This document shows positions 1-6,250 of a DNA stretch of 16,562 nt, piece by piece. The stretch's first letter is position 1. Each line of letters begins with the position of its first letter. The notes under the pieces were generated by a model, which was not told the DNA's origin, did not search any database, and was given only the letters and a program-made list of their open reading frames with translations. A program made the translations under genes and the position numbers. Source of the DNA: an uncultured Bacteroidales bacterium (lineage in GTDB: Bacteria > Bacteroidota > Bacteroidia > Bacteroidales > UBA932); the NCBI GenBank assembly GCA_946549475.1, contig CAMNQO010000016.1, forward strand, positions 1 through 16,562, written 5' to 3'.

Positions 1-79
1 GTCTTACAAATTTCTCTATGAATCAGCATTTTAAATGCAGGGCTGTTTTCGAGCGTCCACGGCGCATTATGACATAATT

Positions 80-109
80 TTTGGATTTCTAAATTTTTAC
101 CTATCTTTG
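80..109 (+). promoter_or_regulatory. Promoter of the tRNA-Val gene, Bacteroidetes type
   Basis: TTTG at 80-83 and TATCTTTG at 102-109, separated by 18 bases, match the Bacteroidetes sigma-ABfr pattern (TTTG, about 19-21 bases, TAnnTTTG) with a slightly short spacer. Transcription would begin near 115, giving a leader of about 55 bases before the tRNA. Bases 1-79 hold no gene that I can recognise. Confidence 0.7.
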
Positions 110-171
110 CAGCCGCTTCTTGGAAAGAAGAGCGGCAAGGTGAGCGGAATAGCCCGCGCATTGACAAGTTC

Positions 172-246
172 GGGAGCATAGCTCAGTCGGTTTAGAGCAT
201 CTGCCTTACAAGCAGAGGGTCGGCGGTTCGAATCCGTCTGCTCCCA
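172..246 (+). tRNA. tRNA-Val (anticodon TAC)
   Basis: A complete cloverleaf can be folded by eye. The acceptor stem is GGGAGCA (172-178) pairing with TGCTCCC (239-245), followed by discriminator base A246. The D arm carries GCTC/GAGC. The anticodon stem is TCTGC/GCAGA around the loop CTTACAA (205-211), placing anticodon TAC at 207-209, which reads GUA (valine). The T arm is GGCGG-TTCGAAT-CCGTC (222-238) with one G-U pair. CCA is not encoded. It is a single gene rather than a cluster. The cyclotransferase gene on the opposite strand ends only 9 bases away, so the two transcription units converge. Confidence 0.97.
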
Positions 247-255
247 CATCCCCCC

Positions 256-1023
256 TTATTTCTTGCGGATCCGGACCTGGTAGAGACGGGGCCAGTTTTT
301 GCCGGTGAGGAAGATGCGTTCACCGTCCCAGGCAATGCCGTTGAGCACATCCGTATCGCGCGTACGCAAGGACGGGGGCAGCAGACCGCCACAGTCGATC
401 CGCCCCTCGACAAGGCCCGAATCGGGATTGATGATTACGATATAATCCTCCAGATAGACATTGGCCCAGATACGCCCGTCTATCCACTCCAACTCATTGA
501 GCAGACGCACGCTTTCGCCATCCATCTTCACATCGACCGAACGGAGCCGCTTGAGTTGCGCATCCAGAAAATGAATCCGCGAGGAGCCGTCCGAGGCAAT
601 CAGGCAAGTCCCGTCCGTCGTCAGCCCCCAGCCCTCCCTCGGATAACGGTGCGCCCGTTTGAAAGTCAGCGTGGCGGCGTCGTACACGAAAACGACATGC
701 TCCCGCCAGGTCAGGATGAACAATTCCCCGTCCAGAATGACGGACCCCTCGACAAAGTAACGATCTTCAAAATCCAATTTCTGCGCATACCCTCCCGTCT
801 CGAGGGACACATCACGGCGGAAAGAAGAGCGGCCGTAATGCCCCGTACTTTCGTGCAGCCGGCCGTCATGGAAAAAGAGTCCCTGCGTGTAGGCTCCGGT
901 ATCGTGGGGATGCTCGGCCAGCACCTCCAATCCATACTCCTGTGTCTGCGTCGCCGCACATGCCGCCAGCAACAGCGGCAAGAGCAGCGGCACCAGGCCG
1001 GGCGGTATACGTCTTCTTTTCAC
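256..1023 (-). CDS. Glutaminyl-peptide cyclotransferase (Glu_cyclase_2 type), lipoprotein
   Basis: A 255-residue protein of the bacterial/plant-type glutaminyl cyclotransferase family, which turns N-terminal glutamine of peptides into pyroglutamate with release of ammonia. A signal peptide with lipobox LAAC puts the lipidated cysteine at residue 22, so it should sit on a periplasm-facing or outer membrane. Conserved beta-propeller motifs are TQGL (46-49), EST (58-60), EGWGLT (130-135), SDGS (144-147), LNELEW (175-180), VLNGIAWD (226-233) and TGKNWP (240-245). Length is normal for the family. The start is GTG at 1023: an in-frame TGA lies two codons upstream, and this start keeps the signal peptide. 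It follows the LysR-type gene by 10 bases and is probably co-transcribed with it. I see no terminator; its 3' end runs towards the antisense side of tRNA-Val. Confidence 0.93.
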   Translation of the reverse strand: MKRRRIPPGLVPLLLPLLLAACAATQTQEYGLEVLAEHPHDTGAYTQGLFFHDGRLHESTGHYGRSSFRRDVSLETGGYAQKLDFEDRYFVEGSVILDGELFILTWREHVVFVYDAATLTFKRAHRYPREGWGLTTDGTCLIASDGSSRIHFLDAQLKRLRSVDVKMDGESVRLLNELEWIDGRIWANVYLEDYIVIINPDSGLVEGRIDCGGLLPPSLRTRDTDVLNGIAWDGERIFLTGKNWPRLYQVRIRKK

Positions 1024-1033
1024 CGGTCAAAAA

Positions 1034-1543
1034 TCAGTCCAACAACTCCTTGGCTACACGCATCAGATAGGTACACAAGGGATGCCCGGAAAAGGCGTCG
1101 GAAGCCCTCGGTCCGTCCGATTGCAGATAAAAATCGGCCTCAACCCCGTCTCCGGGGGTACACACGATGACATGCAGGAGCGGATTGACGGCAAACAGGG
1201 AAGCCAGGAAACGACCGGCCAAAGCGTCCATCAATGGCTGGTCGATGGCGATTTTGACCTCCTCCAGGTCCGTCAGCGCATCATAATGGAGAAAGAGATA
1301 ATCGAGGGAATCGCTCTCGGAGAGGATGCGGCGGGCATGGAAGAGCAGACTCTCGCCCTGGGGCGTAAGACGGATGTGCCGGCGGTCGCTGCGGTCGAGC
1401 AAGGTCACGCCATAATGCTTTTCCAGCAACGCGACAGACTGGCTGACGGCACTCTGCGTGACCCCCAGACGCAGGCCCGCCTTGGAAAAACTGCCCACAT
1501 CCGCCACGACGGAAAAAACTTTCAAAGGACCGATGTCAACCAT
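1034..1543 (-). CDS. Short LysR-type transcriptional regulator
   Basis: A 169-residue protein whose first 63 or so residues are a classic LysR winged helix-turn-helix (GSFSKAGLRLGVTQSAVSQSV at 18-38 in part, then LLDRSDRRHIRLTPQGESLL at 48-67), followed by the usual linker helix. Only about 80 residues of effector domain follow, whereas family members are normally near 300 residues with two Rossmann-like subdomains. The reading frame ends in TGA at 1034-1036, and the cyclotransferase start follows after 10 bases, so no leftover second half exists here: it reads as a compact regulator rather than a fresh frameshift. ATG at 1543 has a weak AAGG 9 bases upstream. It may regulate itself and the cyclotransferase gene, but the sequence gives no proof of a target or ligand. 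Confidence 0.85.
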   Translation of the reverse strand: MVDIGPLKVFSVVADVGSFSKAGLRLGVTQSAVSQSVALLEKHYGVTLLDRSDRRHIRLTPQGESLLFHARRILSESDSLDYLFLHYDALTDLEEVKIAIDQPLMDALAGRFLASLFAVNPLLHVIVCTPGDGVEADFYLQSDGPRASDAFSGHPLCTYLMRVAKELLD

Positions 1544-1563
1544 GTCAAGACCTTGCTTTCAAC

Positions 1564-1598
1564 AAAAAGAGGCTGTCCAAACACCGCAGGCCAGCCTC
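1564..1598 (-). terminator. Intrinsic terminator of the ferredoxin gene
   Basis: Read on the minus strand, GAGGCTG (1598-1592) pairs perfectly with CAGCCTC (1575-1569) around a 16-base loop, and a run of five T follows directly (1568-1564). It lies 23 bases after the ferredoxin stop codon. It separates the ferredoxin transcript from the LysR-type gene, which starts 21 bases further on. Confidence 0.75.
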
Positions 1599-1620
1599 GA
1601 AACCATTACATGGTGCCGGA

Positions 1621-1791
1621 TTATTCGGCGGGAGAAATCGCACCCATCGGGCAGGCATCCGCACATGTTCCGCAATCAATGCAGACATTGGGGTCAATCT
1701 TGTAGATATCACCCTCGGAAATGGCGCCGGAAGGACATTCGCCCATACAAGTTCCACATGCCACGCAATCTTCAGAAATTTTGTAAGCCAT
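1621..1791 (-). CDS. 2[4Fe-4S] ferredoxin, clostridial type
   Basis: A 56-residue protein with two complete CxxCxxCxxxCP cluster motifs: Cys9, 12, 15, 19 and Cys37, 40, 43, 47. Each motif gives three ligands to one cluster and the fourth to the other, as in small clostridial-type ferredoxins that carry low-potential electrons in the cytoplasm of anaerobes. Start ATG at 1791 gives the canonical MAYKISEDC beginning; stop TAA at 1621-1623. The gene stands alone, with its own -7 box upstream and a terminator downstream, which fits a general electron carrier rather than a dedicated enzyme subunit. Partner enzymes cannot be read from the context. Confidence 0.96.
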   Translation of the reverse strand: MAYKISEDCVACGTCMGECPSGAISEGDIYKIDPNVCIDCGTCADACPMGAISPAE

Positions 1792-1813
1792 AATGTAATT
1801 ATTTAAGATAATG

Positions 1814-1821
1814 CAAAATTA
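1814..1821 (-). promoter_or_regulatory. -7 box of the ferredoxin gene
   Basis: On the minus strand these bases read TAATTTTG, a match to the Bacteroidetes -7 consensus TAnnTTTG, 22 bases upstream of the ferredoxin start. No clear TTTG -33 element is present at the expected distance. It lies 14 bases from the oppositely directed -7 box of the DUF1573 gene. Confidence 0.6.
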
Positions 1822-1835
1822 GCAAAATTTTTGAA

Positions 1836-1843
1836 TAACTTTG
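1836..1843 (+). promoter_or_regulatory. -7 box of the DUF1573 gene
   Basis: TAACTTTG matches TAnnTTTG and lies 26 bases upstream of the ATG at 1870. The expected -33 region falls on the ferredoxin -7 box and contains no TTTG, so the two divergent promoters probably compete for polymerase. Confidence 0.6.
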
Positions 1844-1869
1844 CAGGGTTTGACTTTTTTCGTTGAAAA

Positions 1870-3000
1870 ATGAAACGGATTGCTTCTCTGGCGCTTTCGC
1901 TGACACTCCTGCTGTTCCCCCTCCCCGGTCTGGCCTGGGAGGAATTTTGCGAGGGCGTGAGCGTGGACCGCACCGTCCATGATTTCGGAGACATCACCCT
2001 GGGCTCCGGTCCCGTCTCCTGCACCTTTACGCTGCGCAACGACAGCCCGAAACCCTGGCTCATCGACCGTGTCACTACCTCCTGCGGATGCACCAGCGTC
2101 AAATGGAGTACGCAAGCCGTTCCGCCGGGCGGGACGGGAAGCATCAGCCTGGCCTACAAGAATGACGAAGGGGCCTTCCCGTTTGACAAAAGCGCCAGTG
2201 TCTGGCTGTCCTGCAACGACCGCCCTGCCGTCTTGAGAATCCGAGGCGTCTGCCACGACAAGCCCATCGTCCTGGAGGAAATCTACGGCGAAAGCATCGG
2301 GGCGGGCCTGGCCGTCAAAAGCCTGGATGTCAACGGCGGCGTGCTGGAGCAAGGCGGTCAAAGGAGCGAATGTTTCCTGATCGCCAATCTCTCCGGCCGG
2401 CCCGCCGTCCTGGACTTCGACAGGCTGCCCGCACAGGTCAAGGTCCGGAATCTCCCCCTGACGGTCCCCGCCCGCCAGACTGTCCGCATTGATTTCTGCG
2501 TGAGCGGAGACGCGTCCCTCTGGGGCAAGAATCTGTATTCCCTCTATCCGGTCATCGACGGACAGAAAAGCGACAAGCCGGTCCGCATCCGGGCGGTGAC
2601 CCAAATGAACACTTCCCGTCTCACGAAAGAAGAAAAACGGGCCGGCCCCCGTATCAGTTTCACCACATCGACCCGGGCTCTGGGAAAAATCCGGCAGGAC
2701 GCCCGGCCGGAGGTGCATTTCGACTTCACCAACAATGGGAAAGCCCCGCTGCAAATCTATAAGATAGACGCCGAGGAGGGGGTCGCCGCATACGACATAC
2801 AAGTCCAGGGTGCCGGCCGGTCTTCCGATGCCGGCTCCCCTTCCTACCCGGTCCTTCAACCCGGAGAAAGCGCTACGCTGAGGGTAAAGATAGACATGAA
2901 AACCCTCCCCAAGGGAGAAATGTTGCTGATGCTCCGCCTGATTACCAATTCCCCCCTCCGCCCGATGGCGGATGTCTTCATCTCGGCTTGGATCGAATAG
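1870..3000 (+). CDS. Secreted DUF1573 protein with two Ig-like domains
   Basis: A 376-residue protein with a signal peptide (residues 1-22, cleavage near GLA-W). Residues about 33-128 form a DUF1573 domain with the signature SCGCT at 71-75, followed by W79 and PPGGTG at 85-90. A second related beta-sandwich, beginning with a DFTNNGKAPL-type strand, covers about residues 262-376 and lacks the CGC motif. DUF1573 proteins are common exported, ASH/MSP-like Ig-fold proteins of Bacteroidetes; no catalytic role is established for the family. It has no lipobox, so it is probably periplasmic. It ends 39 bases from the convergent PCMD gene. The start ATG lacks a clear Shine-Dalgarno, as is usual here. 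Function unknown. Confidence 0.88.
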   Translation: MKRIASLALSLTLLLFPLPGLAWEEFCEGVSVDRTVHDFGDITLGSGPVSCTFTLRNDSPKPWLIDRVTTSCGCTSVKWSTQAVPPGGTGSISLAYKNDEGAFPFDKSASVWLSCNDRPAVLRIRGVCHDKPIVLEEIYGESIGAGLAVKSLDVNGGVLEQGGQRSECFLIANLSGRPAVLDFDRLPAQVKVRNLPLTVPARQTVRIDFCVSGDASLWGKNLYSLYPVIDGQKSDKPVRIRAVTQMNTSRLTKEEKRAGPRISFTTSTRALGKIRQDARPEVHFDFTNNGKAPLQIYKIDAEEGVAAYDIQVQGAGRSSDAGSPSYPVLQPGESATLRVKIDMKTLPKGEMLLMLRLITNSPLRPMADVFISAWIE

Positions 3001-3039
3001 GGGACGCCACCTCCCGGCCGTCCGCAGGAAAAGAGACAG

Positions 3040-4734
3040 CTAATAAATCAGACGCACGTCATCCACCCAGAGCCGGCTCTGGTCATATCCCGAAAAGTAA
3101 TCGCCGAAATAACTGGATGCAAATGAAACGATAATGTGCGTAGGGACGGTGAAGTCATCTGAATAGACCAGCGGGATTCTGACCTCCACCCAGCCGGGCA
3201 GCACAGCCCCGCCGGCATCCAGCACCGGTGTCGTGACCTGTTCCATCTCGCCCGGCGCGATATCTGCCGTCGGTTTGTCAAAAGTACATTCACCGTAAGC
3301 GATGACGGCCTCCGAGCGGGGATTGAACTTGGTCGTCATGTCCGTGGTATTGACCTGTACCGGGCAGTCTTTCGTACCGCCGTATTTCTTGTGGTCCCAG
3401 GTCCCGAGGGCGACATATACCTGTGCGATATCGGGATCCCCCAACTGGATGGGATGGTCCTTGGGCCAGGTGTCGATGCGGTTGATGGGCCCGTTGACAT
3501 ACTTGAGTTTGCAGACGAGGGTGTCGGGACGATGGGTAAAAGGACGGCCGTAATTGACTTTTCCGCCCTTGGTGCCGACCAGGCCGCCGAAATAGCCGCT
3601 GAAGATGTTGCCGGCAGCAAACTTGACCACCGCCCATTTGGACTCCAGACGGGCGCTGCGGCTGCCTTCCGCCTTGTCTTCCGCATCCGGGACGGAAATG
3701 ACATAGCCCATGTCCGCCGAACCGGGAATCCCCATGACGGCGCTGCCGTTGCCCGACCCCCACCATGCCTGGCGGTCTTCCGGCGCCGCAGCCCCGGCAT
3801 CGTACCACTCGAAATAACTGCCGGCCGGGGTAATCGCCTCAAAGCCCGGATTGGGCAACTGAGGGGCATCTTGCGTCACAAAGCCATCCACATCCGTCTC
3901 CTCCTCGCCCGAATAGACGAAATATTCGTATTCCGTCTCCGCCTCGAGGTCCGGAAGCCTGACCGTAAAAGAACCGGCTCCCGACGCATCGGGGACATCC
4001 GTCCATTCTTCTTCTCCCTTCTTGCGATACTTCACGCCGTTGGCCTGTCCGGCCAGGCCGCTGGCATCCACCCAGGCGCAACGGGTCCGGGGAGACACAC
4101 GGTTGACCATGACATTTTTATCGGAAACCCCGACATGGATGACCCACTCCTGATCGACATCGTGGTATCGCACATTGACCTTCACGGGCTCCGAGAAATT
4201 GTGGACGGTCGTCAAATCGACCGAGTAAGAAGTGATTTCCCTGGGCCCCAGTTTCACTTGGTCCACCACCAGATAGGTCAGGGAAACGGACTTGCTGACA
4301 GTCAGCAGGATCCGGCGGTTTTCTTCGTCGAAAAATGTGTGCCCGATCTGGCTGCTGACGGAAAAGACGCGCTCTATGGACTGTTTCGCCTCGATTTTCC
4401 AACGGTAGCGCTGGTCGCCATAAGTCCCCAGGACGACATACAAGGGTTCCCGCAAGTCATGCACCCCTTCGATGGCCGTTTCCGCCCAAGTCTGTTCTTC
4501 CCCGAAACGGACGGAACGGATGCGGACCTTGCTCAAGTCCTGGACCTCATCCATTTCCAGGGTAACGGTATTGCGGACCGGGTCGATCTCACAACCGACC
4601 GCCCCCTCCACCTCCATCGCATCGATGGTGCCATGGACATAAGGATAGGGCATATCGTTCTTGAAACACGCGGTGAAGGGCAGCAGCAAGACCGTCAGCA
4701 CGAGCGTTTTCCGGAAGAGACTGAGAAATCGCAT
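3040..4734 (-). CDS. PCMD-domain surface lipoprotein (Ig-like repeats, FN3, PCMD)
   Basis: A 564-residue lipoprotein (lipobox FTAC, Cys23). After it come two tandem Ig-like repeats (about 33-115 and 120-203), each with the pattern of a conserved ID/DE turn followed by a V-x-L strand, and the second introduced by IERVFSV. An FN3-like domain (about 211-287) follows, then a PCMD domain (putative carbohydrate metabolism domain, about 293-563) starting PNPGFE and ending in the jelly-roll strand LWVDDVRLIY. This is the standard order for Bacteroidales PCMD lipoproteins. The fold suggests glycan binding, but no enzyme activity is established. It is the last gene of the nine-gene array, 12 bases after the barrel gene. 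Residues 367-391 are identical to 437-461 of the other PCMD protein encoded at 6243-8087. Confidence 0.88.
   Translation of the reverse strand: MRFLSLFRKTLVLTVLLLPFTACFKNDMPYPYVHGTIDAMEVEGAVGCEIDPVRNTVTLEMDEVQDLSKVRIRSVRFGEEQTWAETAIEGVHDLREPLYVVLGTYGDQRYRWKIEAKQSIERVFSVSSQIGHTFFDEENRRILLTVSKSVSLTYLVVDQVKLGPREITSYSVDLTTVHNFSEPVKVNVRYHDVDQEWVIHVGVSDKNVMVNRVSPRTRCAWVDASGLAGQANGVKYRKKGEEEWTDVPDASGAGSFTVRLPDLEAETEYEYFVYSGEEETDVDGFVTQDAPQLPNPGFEAITPAGSYFEWYDAGAAAPEDRQAWWGSGNGSAVMGIPGSADMGYVISVPDAEDKAEGSRSARLESKWAVVKFAAGNIFSGYFGGLVGTKGGKVNYGRPFTHRPDTLVCKLKYVNGPINRIDTWPKDHPIQLGDPDIAQVYVALGTWDHKKYGGTKDCPVQVNTTDMTTKFNPRSEAVIAYGECTFDKPTADIAPGEMEQVTTPVLDAGGAVLPGWVEVRIPLVYSDDFTVPTHIIVSFASSYFGDYFSGYDQSRLWVDDVRLIY
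3563..3636. repeat. 74-base block nearly identical in both PCMD genes (copy 1)
   Basis: This block matches 6706-6779 at 72 of 74 bases. The two differences (at 3568, and in the AGG/AGA triplet further on) are silent. It encodes the conserved core of the PCMD domain. A second block, 3377-3423, matches 6517-6563 with 4 differences in 47 bases. Confidence 0.85.
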
Positions 4735-4746
4735 GATAGACTGGGA

Positions 4747-5505
4747 TTACAGGTAAAAGGTCAATCCGAAATTCAGATCCAGCAGACTCAGTCCTGTCCC
4801 GGCATGGAATCCGTTGGAACGGCCCGTACGCTGCCACGACTTGTCGTAGATGTCAGACCATTCATAATAGACGCTTGCCAGGCCGATGGACAGGTTGAGT
4901 GAAAGGAAATTCATCACGAAGACCTCGAATCCGGGACTGAAAGACAGGGCGACGCGATGCGAAATCCCGTAATATGAGGTCGTGGCCCGCAGGTGCTGGT
5001 AAGCGAGCGCCGCATCGAAATAGATGCCGAAACGGCCCTTGTCGTCCAGACCGAACCAGTTGCGGTGGAAGACGGAAGCGCTGTAGCAGTCGAGTCTGAG
5101 GTCCAGTCCGCTCACATCCATGTTCAAGTCGGCCAGGCCGAGGGCCGTGGCGCTGTCGAGCCTGCCTTTGGCCCCCATATAAGTCAGCCGCATACCGACG
5201 GCGAGGTTGTCGGCATAGGTCCAGGTCACGAGCGGTGCTATCCGGCCGAAGGAAAAGCCGCCGTTGATACCCGTCAGGAGCATCATGATATTGCTGTTGT
5301 TGCCCTGCATGCCGATATACATGCCGTCCAGGCCGATGCCCCAACTTCCTTTGGCAGAAAAGAGGCGCCTGGGAAAACTGCGTCCGGAAACCTTGGAAGT
5401 GTCCGTGCCGATGGTTTTTCCCATCTCGACGGGCTGTGTTTTCTCCCGGGCCTGTAAAGCAATGGCAGACAGCATGCAAAAGAAGACTATAATCAATTTC
5501 TTCAT
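4747..5505 (-). CDS. Outer-membrane beta-barrel protein, copy B
   Basis: A 252-residue protein with a signal peptide (about 1-19, cleavage near LQA-R). The mature part is built of alternating polar and apolar strands rich in glycine and aromatic residues, for example GIYFDAALAYQHL and LSLNLSIGLASVYYEW, and ends with the strand LDLNFGLTFYL. A small 8-10-stranded outer-membrane barrel is the likely fold. It resembles the neighbouring barrel encoded at 5510-6250 in the shared IGLAS segment and the terminal strand, so the two look like paralogues. It starts 4 bases after the stop of that gene and lies 12 bases before the second PCMD gene. It could anchor, export or receive the surface lipoproteins; the exact role is unknown. 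Confidence 0.75.
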   Translation of the reverse strand: MKKLIIVFFCMLSAIALQAREKTQPVEMGKTIGTDTSKVSGRSFPRRLFSAKGSWGIGLDGMYIGMQGNNSNIMMLLTGINGGFSFGRIAPLVTWTYADNLAVGMRLTYMGAKGRLDSATALGLADLNMDVSGLDLRLDCYSASVFHRNWFGLDDKGRFGIYFDAALAYQHLRATTSYYGISHRVALSFSPGFEVFVMNFLSLNLSIGLASVYYEWSDIYDKSWQRTGRSNGFHAGTGLSLLDLNFGLTFYL

Positions 5506-5509
5506 GGCC

Positions 5510-6250
5510 TTACAGATAATAATAGAATCCCATACGCAGTGCCAGCATGTCCAGCGAAAAATGTCCGGACCAGAAAGTGTCCGTACCCGTGGCGACTTGG
5601 TTGTGCGTCTGTTTTTTGGAAGAATAATTCAAGGAAGCCAGACCGATGCGCAGATCCATGGCGAAATGGCTGGTAAAAAAGGCCAGCAAGCCGGCGTAGG
5701 CCCCGACGGCGCCTTGGAAACCGACGCCGTAGGTCCCTTTTTCATCCTGTGCGTGGTTGTCCATCATCCGGTGCTGCCGGCCGCCCAGGGAAAGTTCCGC
5801 ATCCGCGAAAGCCCCGAAGCGGCCCGTACGGCCGAAGGGGATGTAATAGCGGAAGAAGGGGGAAAAGAGATAACTGTGGTTGTCCAGATAATAATTTTTA
5901 ATCTTCAGGTCCACATTGTCGAACGACAGTCCGGCCGAGGCCGCGTTGAAGAAGTTGCGGCGGTAGGAAAAAGCGCCGCCGACACCCATGTTGTCGCCAA
6001 TCATGTAGCAGAAGCGGGGACTGATGTCGATGTCGTACAAACGGCCGGTGATGCCGTTGACAATCAAGAACTGCCGGTTGTCGGAAGTACTGCCCGTAAA
6101 ACCGGCCGTGCCGCCAATCATCCAGCCGCCTTTGCGCACCATCTTGACAGGATTGTCCGTCAGGACATACCCGCGGTCACAGTGCATCTGCGCGAAAGCA
6201 GGCAAGACCGCAAGACAAGCCAGCAGGGTGAGGAAAAATCTTTTACTCAT
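5510..6250 (-). CDS. Outer-membrane beta-barrel protein, copy A
   Basis: A 246-residue protein. Start ATG at 6250 is preferred over an upstream ATG at 6328 because it begins a clean signal peptide (MSKRFFLTLLACLAVLPAFA, cleavage before Gln). This start overlaps the end of the DUF4493-PCMD gene by 8 bases (ATGAGTAA), which suggests coupled translation. The mature region is strand-rich, with DISPRFCYMIGDNMGVGG, YLFSPFFRYYIPFG and the terminal strand LALRMGFYYYL, as in small outer-membrane barrels. The IGLAS segment is shared with the next gene's product. Placement directly after a PCMD lipoprotein gene suggests the two products work together at the outer membrane. Confidence 0.75.
   Translation of the reverse strand: MSKRFFLTLLACLAVLPAFAQMHCDRGYVLTDNPVKMVRKGGWMIGGTAGFTGSTSDNRQFLIVNGITGRLYDIDISPRFCYMIGDNMGVGGAFSYRRNFFNAASAGLSFDNVDLKIKNYYLDNHSYLFSPFFRYYIPFGRTGRFGAFADAELSLGGRQHRMMDNHAQDEKGTYGVGFQGAVGAYAGLLAFFTSHFAMDLRIGLASLNYSSKKQTHNQVATGTDTFWSGHFSLDMLALRMGFYYYL

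Noticed and set aside
26..38. Small palindrome GCATT-TTA-AATGC near the window start
   Set aside because: A 5-base-pair AT-rich hairpin without a T-run or neighbouring repeat is within chance expectation; it may be the tail of an upstream terminator but the left side is cut.
1034..1543. LysR gene as a frameshifted pseudogene
   Set aside because: No second half of the effector domain is found in any frame before the cyclotransferase start 10 bases later, so a simple frameshift is excluded; a clean C-terminal deletion remains possible.
1819..2859. A 346-codon minus-strand frame opposite the DUF1573 gene
   Set aside because: It overlaps the DUF1573 gene completely, lacks family motifs and would be read through the DUF1573 promoter region.
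3002..3023. Inverted repeat GGACG/CGTCC between the convergent DUF1573 and PCMD genes as a bidirectional terminator
   Set aside because: The stem is only 5 base pairs with a 12-base loop, and no T-run follows on either strand.
3391..4902. A 503-codon open frame on the plus strand, opposite the PCMD gene
   Set aside because: It is the antisense shadow of a gene with clear domains and lipobox; the translation has no recognisable motifs and the start has no promoter. Long antisense frames are expected in GC-rich codon use.
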